From Crocodylus rhombifer (Eukaryota > Chordata > Crocodylia > Crocodylidae): a DNA stretch of 64,000 nt. This document shows positions 60,690 through 64,000 of the stretch, one piece after another; within the stretch, counting starts at the first letter, position 1, and every line of letters starts with the position of its first letter. Where the stretch lies: the NCBI GenBank assembly GCA_038503035.1, contig JAVSML010001014.1, positions 84,261-148,260 on the forward strand, given 5' to 3'. Made by a program: the position numbers and the translations under genes. The notes under the pieces are model-generated. The model saw only the letters and a list, made by a program, of their open reading frames with translations. It made no database searches and had not been told where the DNA came from.

Positions 60690-60760
60690 CAGTGGTTCTC
60701 AACATTATAGACTCAAAGCAATCTTCATTAGACCCGAGGCACCCTTCCATAATCCAGTGG
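60690..60760 (+). repeat. hAT-like left terminus
   Basis: CAGTGGTTCTCAACATTATA is the usual left end of a hAT family, followed by 'gacccgaggcacccttcc'. I could not find the right end. Confidence 0.45.
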
Positions 60761-61024
60761 GCTAGATGGATTGATACTCTTGCCTCAACTAAGCAGAAAC
60801 TAAGAGTCAGATGTATCATATGTTTTTAAACATGCAAAAACATGTTACTGAAATTTGTATGTAATGCATATGAAAATTGTTCATACTGACTGCATCTCAA
60901 CTATGCCAGCTGGGGGTGACTATCATGTTCAGGACAGGATGGTGCTCATGCAGTACTTCACATGATCCTGAATACAGTTTTGGGTGCTATCAGTGTGGAA
61001 GTGAAGGCTGATTACAGATGTTAA

Positions 61025-61050
61025 AAACAAAACAAACAAACAAACAAAAA
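61025..61050. repeat. (CAAA)n simple repeat
   Basis: A short A-rich run with four CAAA units, directly left of the foldback element. Confidence 0.8.
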
Positions 61051-61063
61051 CACACACCCAAAA

Positions 61064-61318
61064 GTGGCACTTTAAACTCAGTGTGCTCCCATGCCAATCC
61101 CAACACGACCAAAAGAGGCACTGCGTTAGTTGGCCCAGCTTGCCAATGTCTGTACAGACTGGGAGCTTCAGTGGGGCTTTTCTGGCACTCTAATCTGATA
61201 GCTGATTGAACTGGCTTTAGATAAAAGCTCCAAAAAGCTCCACTGAAGCACCTGATCTATACAGACGCTGCAAAGCCAGGTTGAACTAACGCGCTGCTTT
61301 GTCCAATAAAGTGCAGGT
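61064..61318. mobile_element. Foldback element, about 255 bp
   Basis: The arms 61123-61181 and 61233-61292 are imperfectly complementary: GCGTTAGTT pairs with AACTAACGC, GTCTGTACAGA with the 'tctatacagac' stretch, GCTTCAGTGGGGCTTTT with AAAAGCTCCACTGAAGC. Weaker pairing ('ggcacttta' with 'taaagtgca') puts the ends near 61064 and 61318. Confidence 0.65.
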
Positions 61319-61780
61319 TTGTTTTTTTTTAATGTCTGTAAGCAAAGCAGCCAAAATGGTAACATATATTTCCATTAATATTAGGTCTCTTCCATTTTTA
61401 CTTAAGTTCAATGTTTACTAAAGCTTCATGTAAGATTTGCATTTTTTAAAGTATAAAACACAGCTATGGCAATTCAGACTCTATGACAAGGAAGAACACT
61501 CTACTCATCTCCAACGTCTGCTGGTCTTGCACAAAAATATGAGGGGGGTGCCGTCTAGCTCTTATGCGGATCACAAAACAGTCCATCCCATATTGGCATG
61601 AATCACAGGAAATATCTGTATGTAGTACAGCGGAGTCTTAGGTACGTCAGTTAGACACAAGGGCCACATTCAGACATGCAGGCACGTGTAGCTTGCAGTG
61701 CCACAACCACACACCCACAATGTTAAAATGTTCCCCATGCTGCAAATTTGAAGTGTGGGGGGAAATTCTGGTAGCAAAAA

Positions 61781-61799
61781 AAATAATAATAATAATAAT
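61781..61799. repeat. (AAT)n microsatellite
   Basis: About six AAT units after an A run. Confidence 0.85.
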
Positions 61800-62327
61800 G
61801 GCGCAGTACACATAAGAGGAACATGTATCAGCAGAAACAGGGGCTTGGTCCTCCTGGGAGATGCCTTGGCTGCTGGCCAGAGCACCTCCACTCCTTTTGT
61901 TGTCCCCCAGCTCCTCCAGCATGCCAAGAGCCAGGAGAAACAGAGAAAGGGCAGTTTCCCCAAAGAAGAGGAGTTTATCCCACACCAAAGCACACATGCA
62001 GGGGCATGCACTGTGGCAAACAGTAGCGGCATAAACTTGTGCCACTGCAAGTACACACCCCTGCATGTGGGGATGCACTCAAGGGGCGCTAACAACACAG
62101 CAGCTAGCTTGAAAAAACTCTGCCTGGTTCTAACCAGTATTACAGTTTCTTTTCTTTAAGACATACAGGTTGTAGCCATATTGATCTTTCTTTAAGAGAT
62201 GAAGTCAAATGGGTCAGGTGACAAGCTCTGCTGATCAAAAGTATGTAATGGAAATCCTAAGGCATAAAGGATATTTAAGGATTTTTAACCCACTCATTCG
62301 GTTGGAGATAGCTAACATGGTGCAAGT

Positions 62328-62604
62328 CAGGGGTGGTCAACCTGGAGCACAAAGTACTACAGATAGGTCAAGAAGGCGACAGGCAACACAACAGCATGTA
62401 GGGCAGGGAGCAGAAGGCAAAGCAGATCAGGAAGGGAACACAAGGCAGGAAGCAGAAAGGAGAGCAAGAAATTGGGCAGGGATCACAGAGTAAGGAGCAG
62501 AAAGCAGAGCAGCAGATTGGACAAAGGAAGGGGACTAGAGTGGCACTTGCGGAAGAAGCAGGACTAATCCGTGGCATGACTGCCAAAAATGATATCCCCC
62601 ACTG
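62328..62604 (+). mobile_element. Non-autonomous hAT-like element, 277 bp
   Basis: It starts CAGGGGTGGTCAACCTGG and ends ..GATATCCCCCACTG. The flanking octamers gtgcaagt (62320-62327) and gtgtaagt (62605-62612) match at 7 of 8. Inside are four or so imperfect copies of a GGAGCAGAAAG..AGAGCAG unit. It shares this and the 'gactagagtggcac' stretch with the element at 9699. Confidence 0.75.
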
Positions 62605-64000
62605 GTGTAAGTACCAACAGAAAGCCAAGGATTTCCAGGATCCCCTGATAGATAGCACCTAAAATCTGAGTAACTATGGAGTTATATGACAATCCACCAC
62701 GTGAGGTTCACCTACTACTCCAGGGAAGTTGTAACACCTAACAAGATACTGAGGAGCTCAGGGAATGTAGTAATTTGAAGCTTTAATCCTCAGATCTTAT
62801 ATAAAGTTGTTTGAATAATAGAAGTGGTTTGGAGAATCACATGATATTGAGGATGCAGGAAAAGGTTCATCACTTGCTTCACCAAGGCCAACCTTTTCTT
62901 TCTGAAAAGCTTATTTGCAGAATGGAAATCACCACCAGACATCACTCTGCTGGTAACTAATAGTTTACTGTTCACTGTACCCCATTCATCCAACAGTGAA
63001 AAGTTTAAACCATCAAATACTACAGAGATGAGCACTTTTAAAATACCCCAGCAGATAAGTAAGTATCTGCACATCCCACGAATGACAAGGGTGGGAGTTG
63101 TAAAGTGCAATTTAAGAACTCGTATTTGATATAAGCTGTGTAAATCAAATGCTTTTGGATGGTACTGAGCCAGTTAACAGGTCACTGAAGTTATGTAATG
63201 TCTAAAACTGAAGTCTTCTGAGAAAGAAAAAAATGACCAAACTAACTAACTCACATGCTATGAGTCTCTCTCGCTGTCAGCATGTCGTAAGTGTACGGAG
63301 CTCAAGTAAGTGAAACATGATTGAGATGATTTTGTAATTTATAAAATCATTTCTGTCACACACCCTGGGCCAGTACATCACTTAGCTGTAATTTACTTCA
63401 TCTTTCAAACGTACAAAATGATTCATACACAAGTGTCACTTAATGAAAACTTACTAGCCAGAAAATAAACTCCGGTTCAAATCTCCCTTCTCATCGCACT
63501 CTCCACCCACCCCAAGATCAACAAATACTTGTACTGTCAGCCTAAAGGCGGGTGGATGGAAATCCAGAATTAAGAACCGTTCCCTGAACACTCCTTACTG
63601 GCACACCCAGCTGAACAAGTCTAGACACTCTTAGTTCCAGTATCATCTCAGTTCCCAAGGGAGAAGGCCTTTCCTCCATTTCTCAAGGTTTTAGCTATAT
63701 TAGGAAAACTTTTGACAAAAATCTTACCCCTTGGGATACTAACAAAGCTTAGTCTTTAATTTTCCAGCATTTTTAAATTTGGGTTAGTTTAGACATACTC
63801 TGTGGTCCTGGACAAAAAACACTGGTTACTCTGGAAGAAGTCTCGCTATTGTTAGCACAACAGTATAGCTGCACCAATAAGTGTCTCTCATTTTTGTACT
63901 CAAACCGACACAGACCCCAGTCTAAGGCCCTTCATGTATTAAACTACATTGGTTTAACTCAGGTACTTGGTTTTTGGAGTTTTCTGGGTAAACCAACATT

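Larger units (their letters stand above)
56696..64000. other. SMURF2 intron 1 (3' part)
   Basis: The last 7.3 kb belong to the first intron, which runs off the window. They include a hAT-like remnant (58580-58811), a CR1 (59258-59940), a hAT terminus near 60690, a foldback element (61064-61318) and a hAT-like element (62328-62604). There is no CpG-rich stretch that could be the promoter or exon 1. Confidence 0.65.

Noticed and set aside
62790..63110. 106-codon minus-strand frame in intron 1
   Set aside because: The peptide resembles no family I know and has no splice or promoter context; treated as chance.
56696..64000. SMURF2 exon 1 or its promoter within the window
   Set aside because: I looked for a GC-rich stretch encoding the family's glycine- and arginine-rich N-terminus followed by a phase-1 donor on the minus strand and found none.

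Overview
The window is vertebrate nuclear DNA: exons split by GT-AG introns, AT-rich introns, and CR1-type LINEs, a MIR/CORE-type SINE and many small hAT-like elements. The CR1 copies end in the short 'tctatgaaa' type tail usual in archosaurs and turtles. That and the foldback repeats suggest a reptile, most likely a crocodilian; a turtle cannot be excluded. There is one 100-N assembly gap (51913-52012).

Layout. Positions 1-3260 carry the last five coding exons of CEP95 (centrosomal protein, + strand), ending at a TAA at 3032-3034 with a poly(A) signal at 3231-3236. About 1.9 kb of intergenic DNA follows. From about 5160 to the right edge, the minus strand carries SMURF2, a HECT-type E3 ubiquitin ligase. 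It has a 3.7 kb 3' UTR, a TGA at 8859-8861, and coding exons 19 down to 2 (numbered by the usual 19-exon structure), the last at 56657-56695. Exon 1, promoter and CpG island lie beyond 64000. The two genes converge tail to tail, as I recall for CEP95/SMURF2 in mammals.

The 18 SMURF2 exons join in frame. Assuming a first exon of 17 codons plus one base, they predict 753 residues: C2 domain, three WW domains, HECT domain. I recall 748 for the mammalian protein. The five extra residues all fall in a glutamine-rich stretch between WW3 and HECT. The catalytic cysteine codon is split by intron 18.

Everything else is intron. It holds one long, internally deleted CR1 (about 25935-28733), a 5'-truncated CR1 (59258-59940) and shorter CR1 tails. 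There are two badly decayed reverse-transcriptase relics, one of them antisense to the longest open frame in the window. A family of short hAT-like elements often keeps readable 8-bp target-site duplications. Four foldback elements and some simple repeats complete the set. I found no bacterial-type system, CRISPR array, tRNA, rRNA or additional protein-coding gene. Nothing looks like a new biological system; the points worth checking are details of SMURF2 and of the repeat fossils.
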